Assembly: GCA_036583965.1 (NCBI GenBank)
Contig: JAZBQD010000025.1
Coordinates: 15,127,410-15,191,409, forward strand
Origin: Prunella strophiata
Taxonomy: Eukaryota > Chordata > Aves > Passeriformes > Prunellidae
DNA length: 64,000 bases
Direction of reading: 5' to 3'
The translations under genes were made by a program, and so were the position numbers. Below the pieces are notes generated by a model. That model saw only the letters and a list, made by a program, of their open reading frames with translations. It was not told the origin of the DNA and searched no databases. Below, one piece after another: positions 1 to 29,122 of the stretch (its first letter is position 1; each line of letters starts with the position of its first letter).

Positions 1-3000
1 CAAATACCCTTCTCAAAAGTTTGCTTTTGCATTTCAAGGGCAGCATTTGGGGTTGTTAGAGAAGCTTGCATGTGGAATCTTGCAAGGTTTTGTTTTGTAA
101 TCTGCTGGGCATTTCAGTCAGCTGAAGGGATCCCAGGCTTGGTGCTTGCCACTTTTAGCCTACTGCTTCCTCCATTGCCTGTTCCTAGTTCCTTTAGTTT
201 ATGGGAGCCCAGAATGAAGATGGAAAGCTGCAGCTGTTGCAGACAGCTGATGTGATTCCCACGAATGGAAGGGAGAGCCTCTATTGAGCTCCTCTTGACA
301 ATGTGGCCTCTTCAATATTTCTGAGAAATACATACCTTAGGATTTGTTTTATCTGAAACAGCCTCCAATCTTTTATTTCAACAGTTAAAACTGGGGGCAT
401 CAGTTTGTTCCTCATTGTGAATAGGGGACCCCAAAGGTAGCAGCAGCTGAGAGTGGTTGCTGCTCACTTTGCTCTCTGGTCATCCAGATGAATACTGCTT
501 TTGCTGACAGGTGAGCTCCCTCCCAAATGCACCCCTTTTTTCCCCAGTCTTACCCAGATCTGCCATGTCTGTTCACAGCTGAACCAGTAACTTGCCACAG
601 AATTGCCTTGACCAGTCTGGGGCTGATGTTTGTGGCAGTGAAGCTTTCCTGGCTGTGCTCTTTGCTCTCTCAGAGCATCCTGTGTGAGAATAAGGCACCA
701 TAACCTGTGATGAAGATCCTGGAAGCTTTTGCTCCATGCACACCTCTCCACATTCCTGTTGTCTCTGTTAGCAGGATAAAGCTACCACCAGATGCTCCTC
801 AGTCGATTGGCTGCTAATTGAGGAGGGCTGCCTTGAGACAAATCCTTTGTAAGCTTGTTAGCACATGCCTAAAGGACAGGAGCTGGTAGGCTTAATTTTC
901 AAGTGGTTTAATTTTATTTGCTTTCAGTTTTTCAGCATAACAAAACTTAAAATTCCCTGGGAATTGAGGGCTGGGTTGTAAATGTCATCCTATAGTTGTT
1001 CAGCAAATCGTAGCAAAGTTGTTAAGTCCTCTTTCTTATGAACAAGTTCCTCTCCCAGGGTCACCCAGCAGACTGTGCTGAGGAGTAGGGAGGTGCATAT
1101 AGACCCCTTAGCTGCCCCCCTCCCCACGATGTCCTGTGAAAATCCTGTGTTCCCAGCAGGATCTGCTCTTGTCAAGCAGCCTTTCAGCCTTGTGGTGTCC
1201 GTGCAGGCTGAGCTGGTGCAGAGTTGGCTGCCACTGTTGCCACATTCAGGCTCCCGTTTGTGTGGAGGCAGCGCGGATCTCACGGATCTCGAAGAGCTGT
1301 CAGGTACCAGCTGTCAGTCGCTGGAAGTTTTGCAGGGAAGAGTGGGTGTGCAGTGAAGCTGTTTTGCTCCTCAGCACGTGGCATTGCTGTTAATCTCCTT
1401 CACCATAAATCTGACAGCAGCTTCCTCAGCACTGAGATTCAGCTGCTTTCATCTTTTCCCCTCAAATGCTGTGTGGGAACCTTTGGAGTGCCGAGGTCTC
1501 AGGCTGTGGTAGGAAAGCAGAGGTCGCAGGGGTGACCCAAAGACACCCCATGTTTTACAGATCTCTGGGCACCCTTCAGCCTGATACACTTGTGCTTAAT
1601 TCCTCACTGAGGAGGGTCATCCCTCACAATACAGCCTGAACAGAAAACAGGCAGTAAGTTGGGAAAAGTTTTTTTTCCCTCGGAACCTCCAGCGTTTGGA
1701 CCCTAGAAAGCAGTGGGTGTGTTTTGCTCACGTAGGAGAGTGTGAGGAATAGGGCTGTCACAGCCAAATTTGGCAAGCAATTATTTGCTCCTGGGCTGGC
1801 TCACACAGGTCCCAGGCCCTTTGTGGAGCCCACCCTCAGGAACAGGAGTTCTCCTCCTTGGACTTAGAGGCCATGTGTGTCAGGGTAATTGTCCCTGGAT
1901 TTACACTCTGCCTTTGCTAATGCTTCTTCAGCTTGGGTTGGAGCATTTGCAGGCAGGAGATTTGATGTGTATTCCAAGTCCTTGGAAGAACATGCCTCTC
2001 CTTGCTCTCTTTGCCAGTCCATACATCTGAGGAAGTAAAAAGGAATTGGCTTAACAAGTCTTTTCTTGTCATTTGGGAGTTCTGATTTTTTTCTTTTTTC
2101 TTGTCCTTCCTTCTAAAACAGATTTAAGCAAAGGGTGTTTTTTCCACACCTGTCCAAGGTCACTGTAGTCATTTCCACCTGCTTTGTTCCTAACTTGGAT
2201 TCACATTAATGGATCAAAAGTATTATGCTCTTCAAACACATATTCAGTGCCTGACACCTTTATACCTTATACTTGAAAAAAACCTTGACTTCTGTTAGGC
2301 TTTGTTATCTTATAATGTTTTTCCTTTCTATTTTATCTTTTTCATCTGTGTCCCCTTTTAAATGGAGCTGTTCTTCCAATGGATTGTCCATGCCTCTCTG
2401 GGCCTCATCTTGTCTTCCCTTCAATTAGATCAGTAGATTTGACATTGCATGTCTTCTAATTTTATCTTACAGCCAAGAAAATTCCCAAGTATAAACTTAC
2501 TTTTCATTTGTACTGAAATGTTTCTGTTGTAGTTGGAAAGCTAAAAGGGATTTTTTTAAAAATGCTATAATGAATGAAAAATCCAGAAGGAGAGGTACCT
2601 CTGCCACATATGAGTGATGCAAATATTTGTGAGCCTTCTGTGATGTATTGGGGAGGAGAATTTGGTTTGGGTGAGCAAGTCCAACACACAAGAAATGGCT
2701 GAGAGAGAGATATTGCATATTTAATGTTATTTGCAATGAACTATTAGGTTAGATGAGATAGCTGTGGCTGGAGGGTTTCAGCTTGGAACGTGGTAGGGAG
2801 TTGTGTTCTGTTGTTTTTAGTGATTAGTAGTGCCTCAGTCCTTCACTCTCACGGCCGACATTGACCATTTTCACACACTTTAGGGGATTTATATGGTTAG
2901 GTCCTTAAAGCTACAGGTTGGGAATAACCCCCCAGAGACCTTACAGGGTCTTCTGTATGTGATGGATCATTTCAGTTGCTGTGCAGATGTGCAGTTAGTG

Positions 3001-3675
3001 GTGCAGATGAGAAATCTCTGACAGCACGTCAATGATTTGCTCCTCTTGCCACAGTGCACTTCATGTTCAGCTCTCACTGCTAAGAGCAGTTCATTGTTTC
3101 TGCTGCAAGAGAGGCATCTTTCTGCACTACTATATAAAAATAAGTCAGGATTTGGGGGAAAAAAGAACAAAGATCAGGCATTGGGAGGTTTGCAGGAGCA
3201 TCAGCTCCCATTGCCTGTGCAGTTGTATTTTGTGCTTGAGACAAAACTGCTGTGGAGCCCCACATGTGCCTGATGTGAGTCAGTGCTGCTTTCTGCTTGA
3301 CCTCATTTCTTGGTGCTGCCCACGGCGTGTGCTGACACATATCTGTGCAGCTGGGAGCCTGAGCTCTTGGACACACACACATGGGCAGCCTTGGTGTGTG
3401 CTTCTGTGCTGCCTGAGTGCTGCTCATCAGGCCAGGGCAATTCTGCTCCTGCAGTGAGAATTTGGGTGGGGGTGGCTCCTCTGGGGTGCCTGTTTGGTGT
3501 GGGGGTGTTCCTCATCTCCAGCATCACTCAGAGTCTCTGACAGACCTGTGGCAGCTTAGGAGCCCCTTGCCTGCCTCTGCAAGGGAAAGCTCCAACACCT
3601 GAGCTCCTGGCCTGCCCTTCCAAGCAGCTCCCTGACTCTTCTGGTTTTAGTGGTGATTCAGTGTTCTTTGAATAC
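1..3675. other. No recognised gene; upstream or intron 1 of SEC14L5
   Basis: No reading frame here resembles a known protein, and I could not find the MVQKYQSPV-type first coding exon. One short CpG-bearing segment (1250-1303) flanked by splice-like signals is noted as a weak candidate. Otherwise I see only unique, AT-moderate sequence. Confidence 0.5.
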
Positions 3676-3976
3676 AGAACAGTTTGGGTTGAAGGGTCCT
3701 TAAAGCCCGTCTCATCCCACCCCTGCCATGGCAGGGACACCTTCCACTGTCCCAGGCTGCTCCAAGCCCCATCCAGCCTGGCCTTGGGCACTGCCAGGGA
3801 TCCAGGGGCAGCCACAGCTGCTCTGGGCACCCTGTGCCAGGGCCTGCCCACCCTCCCAGGGAACAATTCCTCCCCAACATCCCATCTAACTCTGCCCTGT
3901 GGCAGGGTGAAATCATTCCCCTTTGTCCTATCACTCTATGCCCTCATCCAAAGTCCACCTACAGATTTGTAGGTCT
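3676..3976 (-). repeat. CR1 LINE 3' fragment
   Basis: The plus strand is the reverse complement of a CR1 3' end: it begins near the CAGAACAGTTTGGGTTGAAG end, then has the conserved SINE-like block (gggacaccttccactgtccc, gggatccaggggcagccaca, caggg..ccaccctcccaggg). It runs to the accaaagtccacc-type segment. Only the 3' end survives. Confidence 0.9.
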
Positions 3977-6900
3977 CCAATGTTCTTTACGTTTAGTTGA
4001 TCTGCAGTTTTTTATTTCACAGGTAAGACAAAGTAGGAAATTACCAGTGGATGGTTCTGTTTCAGCTCAGTATGGTTTGAGTGTCAGAGGTTCTAACAAG
4101 CTGAGTGACAAGTTTAATTCAGGCTACAAATGCTGCACATTTATTTAAAGTCAGAACTTACTTCTCATGGAGTAAGCAGCAGAAACACTCCTTCTCCATC
4201 ATCTGTACTCTCTCATCCTCTACACAGGGTCATACCCATGAAAAGCAAACATCCATAGTCCCAATGTGGGATATCTTTCTCTTGTGCCTGACTCTCAGGA
4301 GCAGTCCCACTGATTCTCACTGGATTTGGCAGTGGTCCTCCCTGCTGTCCCTCAGCCTTCTCTGCACTGTTGGCTCACTGGCAAAGCTTTTGCTCCTTTC
4401 CAACAGCTGAGGGTCTGGCCCAGGGTTACGTGCAAGAGTCACCATCCAGGACAACTAAAATCCAAATGCATTGCTCATTTCACAACCATCCTAACGTTCT
4501 TTTGTGTCACCAGTGTTAGGAGGTCTGTAGATGCAGGCTAACTGAAAACAGCTCCTTGCTGTTTTGGCTGTCAGGCTTAGCTGGAGGAGAAGAAACTCTG
4601 AATGCTGGAGGTCAGGTCCTGACAGCCAGAGCTTCTTTTCATACACTTTTTCAAACTTATTTTCATTTTCAGCATCAACATGCATGGTGTTAAAGATTTT
4701 AGATTTTAAGTAGCTTTATTTAATGACTTCCTCCTGTTTCCTTTAGCAGATTGAATGTATAAAGAGACTGCTTAAATCCTGATGTGCTGGGTGTGCTCTC
4801 CTCCCCAATGCTGTGGTGTCTTAAAGGGTTTGATTTTTCACTGGCTGATGAAGTGATGCTCCTGCAACAGAACCTCTGAGCTCCCTTTTGCTACTTAACA
4901 CCCAAACAGCTCAGGGTGTGCTGGGAACAGATAAATGCTGTGAGAGCTGTACAATGCACAAGCAGGCTGATGTCTAGCAGAGGTCACATCAGCTCTGTGG
5001 GCTTGTTCAGAGTGACAGTTCAATGTGTGTGTTCACAGCCCAGCCAGGCCTCAAAGGCTGCTGCTGTCTTGCTTCCTAAGTGCTGCAGATTGTTTGTCAG
5101 GTCACCTACAGTGCCATGTCCTGCAGTGCCATGGCACTGATGCACCACACAGGACACTTTGGGGGGTTCCTGAATGCCAAGTTGTAGTTACAGGCTGGAA
5201 TAGCCCCCATCTGGGGCTCCAAGTTGTTGTCACTATTATGGTATTGTCACAGCCTGGTTTAAAATAAAGAAAAGTAGAATTTTAACTAAAATATTTGATG
5301 CTGGCTCATAGCCTCTGCTTTCAAGTGTGAGCTCTGGAGCCAGGAGAGCATTTGCTGCAGGGAAGCAGAGCAGCTCCTGGCAGCTGGAATCCTCAGGAGC
5401 AGCAGTGAGGACACAGAGGGCTGTGTGGAGCAGCCAGGGAGGTTGGAGTGGAGCTCTCAGTGCAGGAGTGCCAGGAGAGGATCCTGCTGCCCTCTCTGTG
5501 GGTGGCTGCAGGTGGCACAGGGAAGAGCTTTGCAGTGTGTCCAGTGCTTGGGAGCTCCTTTGCAGCTGCTGTGATGCAGGTAATGGCACAGCTTTTAGGT
5601 ACTGCCTGGAATGGTATTGCTGGGTGGCAGGGCCCTGGAGATGGAGAGAGAATCAATGTGCAAGGAGAAAAAAATGCTTCAGAATCAGTTGTTCTTTGGT
5701 GGCCAACCCATGCCACACAAGACATGAAATGTCTTGATAATAACCAAAGCAGTTAAGAAGTTAAGAAATCTCTGCAAAACAGGATCTGCTTTGTTTGTTA
5801 TTGATTGTTATAGGTATATGTTACAGATTTTTATTGATATATAGATTGTTGGGTCTATAAAACTTAACAATTCCTCCTTGGATGTGCATGGTCTGCCTGC
5901 AGCCATGGGCTGTGCCAGATATTTTAAAGAAGGCAGCTTCCCTTGTCCCTGCTTTTTGCCTTGTTTGGAAGGTGAGTTTGCTGTGACTGCCAGAAACTAT
6001 TGGGTTAACATTTTATGCACTTAGAGATAATCTAGTGTTGACTCAAGACATGATGCTTCAGTGTGACTTGAAGGCTTGAAACTCTGCTGTCAAGATACAC
6101 TAAAAATATCCCCTCATCTTCCTGCTGAGCAGCATTTGGCACCAGGAGCTGGGAGTGATGCTCTGTGTGCCAGCTGGGCTGGCTCTGCACTGGGGGCTCA
6201 GCCCTGGGCCCTGCCACCTCCTCCCTTGGCATGAAGAAAGTTGAGAGTGAGCAATAGCTGGGGAAGAGCTGACATTTCTCCTGGGACCATGGTGTGGGGT
6301 GTTTCCCCTCAAGCAAGCAGAAAGTGTTTGGTGAGTGCTGGATGATGGAAGAGCTGCTTTCTGGGAGGCACTGATGGAAGAACTGCTGGCAGCATCTGCA
6401 CATCACCCTCAGTGTGTTTTGTGAGGATGGCAAAAGTGACCCCCTCAGTGTGTTTTGTGAAGATGGCAAAAGTGACCCCCTCAGTGTGTTTTGTGAGGAT
6501 GGCAAAAGCCTCTGGGAGCTTTGCCACTGCTCAGACTCCATTTGCTGGGCAGGATGGTGTTGGCACCATGTGTGGGCTGAAGAAGGTTTACACTAATTCC
6601 AAGGGGCTGTACAGGGTTACTCACTTGCCCAGCTGCAGCATGGAGGTTATTTCCTTGAAGGATGGATTGTGTCTCAAGCTTAATCTGGCTGGTGCAGGGA
6701 GCTGAGCTCTGAAGGGAGCTCCAGTTCAGAGGCACAGCACAAGGAGACACCTCCAGCTCTGCTGTACCACCTTCATCTCATCTTCCAGTAGTGACCAAAA
6801 GACCCTTCTCTACTGAATGTGTAGGTGCAGAAGATGAATTATAAACTCTTCAGCAGGGAATAAAAGAGGTGGTAAAATAATTAGAATCATAATTAATTCT

Positions 6901-9900
6901 TATATCTCAACCAGTATGGGCTTGTTTAACTGCTAAGCACAGTGTCTGACCCTGAATCATGGCCAGTTTGTATAAATTCTCACAGCAGCTTCTGGCAATG
7001 ACAGAGTGTCCTTCTGAGTAGCCATTAGTTTGTGAGCCATCCTGTTTGATTTTGGGGTGAATCATCAGGCAGTAAATGTGTGATGTGTGACACTTGACTG
7101 CTGTGTTTTGCTCTTTCAGGTGTTAGTCACACCACGAGATCTCTGCTTCCTTGCCTTCCCATTTTGGTTTCCCTCTCTCCACACTGGGCTGTGACAAGCA
7201 GTGGTTCCTGGATAAGGTGTCACTTCCACAGTTTTTGTAAAGGCCAAAGCTTTGTGCTGTTGGTGACCCCAGCTGCTCCTCACAGAGTTCCTTCTCCCAG
7301 CAGAGGAAAGAGAAGGCTGCAGCAGGACAGCTTGAATGGGATATTGTTCCTTCTCAGACAGGAGGTCAGGCACGTTGGTGGCTTCCTGGGAGGGCTTTGT
7401 GCAGCTGCAGTGCAGGGCCTGGGTTTGGGAGGTTTGCTGTGGCCCTCACTTGTGCCTGTATTGCAATAGATGCTGCTGCCCCTTGAATTGTTTCTTTCAC
7501 CAAAATCTGAAGGAATGAGGCAAATTCTTGGCTGTAGTCCAGGCAGAGCTAACACTAGGTCAATGTTTGTATCCTGGGTGCTGTTGTTCCATGCACTTCT
7601 TGCTAGCAAATCATTTTCCTCTGGCCAACAGAAGTGTTTCTTTTTTTCCCCTCAGGCCCCAAACACTTTTTCTGTGCATACTCTGCACCTCCTTGCAATG
7701 AAGTTCTTTTCCCTGAATCAGTGCCTTTCTGTACCCTAAATATGCATTTTGTCCCTCCCACATTGTTCCTTGTATATTTTATCTTATTTTGTGGCTAGTG
7801 GGAAGCTGGTATCTGATCTGTTCAAAGCACATGGATTATTGTGTCTGGTGTGTACAGACTCTGTGGTTCCCTTCAGCACTTAGACCAAGCAGTGGGAGGA
7901 ACTGCAGGATGAAATTCCTTTTTCCTAGAAGGACTGAATCTGCAGAGGAATATTTATGTATCATAAGAGCTGCTCAAAAGCTGCTCCAAATGCATCCACT
8001 TCCTACTTAAAAGTGATGAGATGTCTTCCTCTTGCTTCTCATCATTTTTTCAAAGGGATGATGATCTGGGCATCTTCAGCTCAAAACCTGATGTTGTACC
8101 TCCTCCTCACTTCCCTTCCTCTGAACACAGGGGTTCCTTTTTCCTGGCAACCTGCACATGGCTGTAACATGACCTTGAGGAATCTCATTAATTAGTACAG
8201 ATTTAAATGTTGTCTGATTATGAAAATTTGAAGTGTTTTAGCACAAGGATGAAGTCTTCTCCTTGTCACAGATTTGTGTAATATTGACTATAAATTCTGT
8301 CTACATCAGGGGTATCACAATTAAGTTTCTTTGTGCTCCACACAGTACAATTTCCCCCTCCACAGCTTTGGTACTCTTGGAGATCCCATCTCACAGAAGC
8401 TGCCTCTGGAAGCACATGGAAACCACTCAGGACCCAGCAGGCTGCAGGGAGCTGCCTCGAGGAGTGCAGGGGGTTTGGCTGCTGAGGTGTTTTGTTTCCT
8501 GCAGTAATTCAGTGGTTACAAGTCCCTGTTGTTGTGCATTCCTGAGGTCTCTGTGGTGTAAATTGATTTCAAGGTCACTTCCTAGAAAACCCTGCCAAAG
8601 AGAAACAGGAGTAGCTGTTAGAAAGATGCTGGCCATGTCCTGTGGCTCCTGTAGGAACAGCAGTGACACAGCTCCTGAAGTAGAGGGCAGGAGCACTCTG
8701 GCACTGTCAGGATCTCTGACACCTGGCAATGTGCAGGCCTTGCAGAGGGCCCTGCTCTGCAGGGGAAGGGGCTGAGCAGGTGGAGTAGGGGAATGTAGAG
8801 GAGGGTACTTTCCTCTTTGCTCTGTGATTGTGAGGCTTTAGAATGTCACTTTTGGGGTTTGACCCTTGTGGTTTTGTATAATTTGTTCTTGTTTGGCATC
8901 TGGCTGCCCTTTGGAGTACGGTTTTCTCACAGATGGGGGGTTTGTACTGGTTACTGAGTATTTAGCCAACAGTTCAGAACACTTCCAAGCATGGCTCCTT
9001 GCATTGTTCTCAAGCTCTCCTCTCACAAGCTGATTTTCACTTTTCAGTGTTGGTCCATAATCCATTTGGGATGGACATTTACAAAAGCAGGTAAAACCAC
9101 TTGGATGTATTTCCCAGGAGATCCCAGGGCAAAAGCTTGGTCAGAGCACTCTGCTGATTTCACAGTCAGCCAAATCACTGTTAATGATTGCTCCTTGGAA
9201 TTAATCATTTGTCAGCTTCAGTGGCACTAAGGGGTCTTTGTTGGCAGGCAGAGGTCACTGTAACCAGTTGGAAATATCCTAGTTTGGGCTCTTTTCAGTG
9301 TGAAAGGAAAATCTGACAATATTGTACCTTTGAGATCTTTGACTTTCCTGCATGTTTTAACTTTTCAGTTAGAAATTGTTTCACTTGGTTGTTTTTGTTT
9401 TTTTTTTTTATTTAATTTCTTCTTTGTTGATTTTTTTTTCATTTCAATGAACTGTATCTAAATGCTTATTTTTTTCTCTACATTTAGATGCACCCAAAAA
9501 TAATTAGTTATAGTTCTAAGCAAAAGATCTTGATGAGTTCAAACAGATTCCAGGTCCCTCTGTTTTCACTCAGCCCTCTTGTGAAATCTAATGTGTAATT
9601 TCAGTTTGAGAACTGCAGAGATTTAAATGATTCTTTGAACTGTAGGTCACAGTCCACTGCAATAAAAGCACTGATTTTTGCAACAATTCTTTGGTCAGAA
9701 ATCTGGGGGTAACCAACTTGATTTAGGGAGGGACACTGGTGGGCCTGAGCCAGCACCTCTTGTGGAATGGTTGATTTGGGTATGAGGTGTTAATCCCAGT
9801 GGGGTTTAGAGGAAGGGAGGGAGTGGCTTCATGGCCCCATTACTTTTATTATATATATTTGATATATATCTGATTCTGTTGGAGACTTTAGTCATCCCAG

Positions 9901-10985
9901 TGTCAGTCTGAAGTGCAGACCCACAGTAGAGCTTTAACACCCAGTGCTGGCACAGCACTGCTGCTGTTGTTCCTTCTGGGAAAGGAGAAGCACAGAAGGG
10001 AGAGACAAATCCCTGTTCCTGTATCCTGCTCAGTGCAGAGTTCCTGCAGGAAGGAGCTAAAAGAGCAAGTGCAGGCAGCCAAAGCATTAAAACAATTAAT
10101 ACTAAATACTCTGTGCCTTTCATTTCTCTGGGATGTTCTGTTGTCCACCTTGGACTCTGCAGAATCCCAGAGGAGGAGACATAACAGCCTTGTGATGGCT
10201 TGAAAAAAATTAAGTATTTCTCTGTTTTTATAACCTCCCTCAGTTTCCCTGTTGGAGCAGCAATGGGCTGTTACACAGAGAGGATGATTTTGGTAAGAGG
10301 ATTCTGCTGGGTACAGAAATGGGCTGCTCTCCTGCTCAGCTCAGTCTGCAGGGATGGAAAGTCTGGGTGCTCTGGGAACAGCTTTGCTGTGACTGCAGCG
10401 TGGGGCTTCAGCTGTCCTTCATGTGATCTCAGGCATCTTCCCTGCTGTATTTTTAGAGCTGTTGTGCAAAGAAGATTAGCAAAGGACTTAATATCGATGT
10501 GGATATGGATTCTTTCTCAAATATGGCAGTGTTCCCCCTATTTAGGCAATGTGTTTGGGCTCGTGTCACAGTTATATCACCAGGCTGTGCCCTGCCATGT
10601 GCCTCTGCCCTGGCCTCTCTTCCTGCTCCAGATGTTGTTTAGCTGACTGAAAAAGTGGCTGTGCTCTTAGTCCTGGTCTTAGTTTTGCTGGATCTAATGA
10701 CAATTTATGAGGGAGCCTGTTTCCAGCTGGATCAAGTCCATGCTTAGTGGAGGAAGAAGCAACTGGGAGTTGAGATCCAGTGGTTGAGATCCAGATGGGA
10801 GCCACAGGCACCTGGAGTCAGTGGTGGTCTCAGACTGGCTCTTGTGGCCCCTCTGTGGTGAGGGGGCACTTACAGGTGAAGCTGTTCAAGTGAGGCCTTT
10901 GGAGGGTCCTGGTTCCACTAGAACAACTCTTGTTTGTCTGGAAACTCCCTCAAATGTTCCTGGCACAGCTGCACCCCTGAAAGAG
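3977..10985. other. Non-coding stretch, probably SEC14L5 intron 1
   Basis: No exon recognised. It holds a three-copy 36-bp tandem repeat (6408-6511), a T-rich tract near 9390-9440 and short AT runs near 9845-9875. All translated frames are short and unlike known families. Confidence 0.5.
6408..6511. repeat. 36-bp tandem repeat, about 2.9 copies
   Basis: The unit begins ctcagtgtgttttgtgagga and ends tggcaaaagtgacccc. Copies sit at 6408-6443, 6444-6479 and 6480-6511, differing by single bases (gagg versus gaag). Because 36 is divisible by three, it opens short frames on both strands; I do not regard these as coding. Confidence 0.9.
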
Positions 10986-11270
10986 CAGAATCACAGAATG
11001 ATTTGGGTGGGAAGAGACCTTAAAAGCCCATCCAGTCCCACCCCCTGCCATGGGCAGGGACACCTTTTGCTGTCCTGGGCTGCCCCAAACCCTGTCCAAC
11101 CTGGCCTTGGACACTGCCAGGGATCCAGGGGCAGCCACAGCTTCTTTGGGCACCCTGTGCCAGGACCTCCCCACCCTCCCAGGGAACAATTCCTTCCTAA
11201 CATCTGATTTAAGTGTGTCCTCTTTAGGTTAAGGCCCTTTCCAATTGTCTTATCAAGCTGTCCACCCTTG
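10986..11270 (-). repeat. CR1 LINE 3' fragment
   Basis: Begins agaatcacagaatgatttgg, the reverse complement of the CR1 3' terminal ATTCTATG-type end, and continues through the ccatgggcagggacacc and ggggcagccacagc blocks. Confidence 0.92.
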
Positions 11271-13225
11271 CTGTGGAGTTAATTGGGGCAGCCTTCTCTC
11301 AGGGAAGGGCTTTCAGTGACACTTCTTGTAAAGGGCACATGTATGGAGTGATATGGGACAAATTGCTCAAAACCAGTTGCTAAATATTCTGGTATCCCAG
11401 TGGCCTCTGAAGTTGTTCTCAGCATGCACTGCCCAGCCACTTGGGACTCCAGTAACTTAGAATGGGTGGCCTGAAGAGAGACATTTTGTGTCTGCTGGAA
11501 CAGAAGATGAAGGCTTTGGCTTCAGGATAGCCCTGCATGGTGGTTTGGAGTCTGGAGGGTTGGGAGAGGGCAGGTGGAAGCACAAATAGGAAATGTTGAC
11601 TCTGCCTGGGCTGGCAAGTGCAGGGAGAAGAGCAGGTACTGAGGTGTGCAGCCCTCCTGCCAGGTGGCCCTGGAGCAAAGGGCACCAGGAGAGGATGGCT
11701 GGGAGTGTCCTGTGGCAATGCCTGACACAGATCCATGAACTCCCATCCTAACTTAACTAAATTAAGCTGCTTAAAGCAGTGAGTGTGCTTCTCTTGGCTG
11801 AGGCCAGGTGGATCTGTGTTGGAAACAGTCACTTACCGTGGGAATTTTGATTTATCTAAACTGGTTTTGTTATTCCTGTGATGAGGAATGAAAAGTACAG
11901 GTAGAAGAACATGGGAAAAGTTCTCTGAGAAGCATGGCAAAGCAAGCAGGACATTGCTGAGGGACTGGGAGAGCAGGGTTCCAAACCTGCGTGCTCTGTT
12001 CTGGCCAGAACTCCAGCTGGCAGCTGCCTGCACTTCCCTCCTGATACTGGAGCACCAGGATAATCTGAAATAGCTCCTTTCCCGTCCAGAGGTCCGGGAG
12101 CAGGGGACATGGAATGTGTCCTTAAGTGCCTGGGCTATTTTGGGAGCAGGGACATGATTCTGTGCAGGGGCATCCAGGCTTTGCATGGCTGTGCTAATGG
12201 GGAGCTGACAGCCCAGCATCAGCACATCCATGTTTGTTTTTGGGGCAGAGAACTCATGAATGTTTTTATTTTTCTGTGCTATATAAAATGGTGGTGTTTT
12301 CTGGAAGATGGGAAGATGACAGCAGTTCCTAGAGGAATTGCCTTGGAATGATGGCAGAAACATCTTAGGATGGAAATGTAGAGCTCTGAGAGTCCAGTGG
12401 AAGGAGAGCACAGGTTCTCTTCCTGGAACAGCTGCAGTGGAATTCTGGGCAGCTTGTGCAGCTACCACATATTTGCAACAGCAGCACAACATGCAAGAGG
12501 TTTTGCAGAAATCCAAGGAAAACATTCCATCCTGCAAACATCTTAGAATATAGTAAGAAATGAAGAAGTTAGGGAAGGAGCAGCAGCACTAAGTACTGTT
12601 CATACAAGTTAACTTCTCTGCAAGTGCCAGGGAAGACTGGATTGCTGCTAGAGCTGCTAAAGAAGCTTTGGAGAAAGAGCTTTCCACAGGAATGTGCTAA
12701 TTAGAACAGGGAAGATTTTAGAGCCAGGATAGAGTTGGTTTAGAAATTGATAAATTGAGGCAAAGTGAGTAGCCAGTAATTGGTGGTCTTACCCTTGATA
12801 GTTTAGGGCAACAAGAACTGTTTGGCACATCATGTTTTAAGGCTTCATACAGGCAGTATTGACCCAGAGATTATAATATTCAAGTCTTTAGCCATCAGGA
12901 ATCAAAGCTCTGTTTGCTTTTGCTAGTTAGGAGCTTCCTGATGTTGAAGTGATGATTCCCTTCCTAGTATTCTTCAACAACAGGATTCTGTTTCTACTTC
13001 ATGTGTGAAGGAAAAGTTATGTTAGGACATGCTTGGCTGGTGACTGACATGGTGCTGTCCCTGCTTGTACCTACTGTGCTTTGCCTTCACCCCTGAGAAA
13101 ACTGGGGCCAACTCTGGGGTTCAGGGGCCTCTGTTGTGTTGGGCTTTCACTGTAAGGGAATCAATTCAGAAAGAGCTCAAACTGATTTACCCAGAAGCTG
13201 AAGTTTACTTTATTTTCACTTCTAG
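11271..13225. other. Non-coding stretch before the first visible SEC14L5 exon
   Basis: No exon or repeat recognised. The long frame on the minus strand (11833-12537) has no family resemblance and no codon-like conservation that I can see. Confidence 0.45.

Positions 13226-29122
<15,897 letters not shown>

Noticed and set aside
11833..12537. 234-codon minus-strand frame
   Set aside because: No recognisable domain and no splice context, and its composition is like the surrounding intron; treated as chance.
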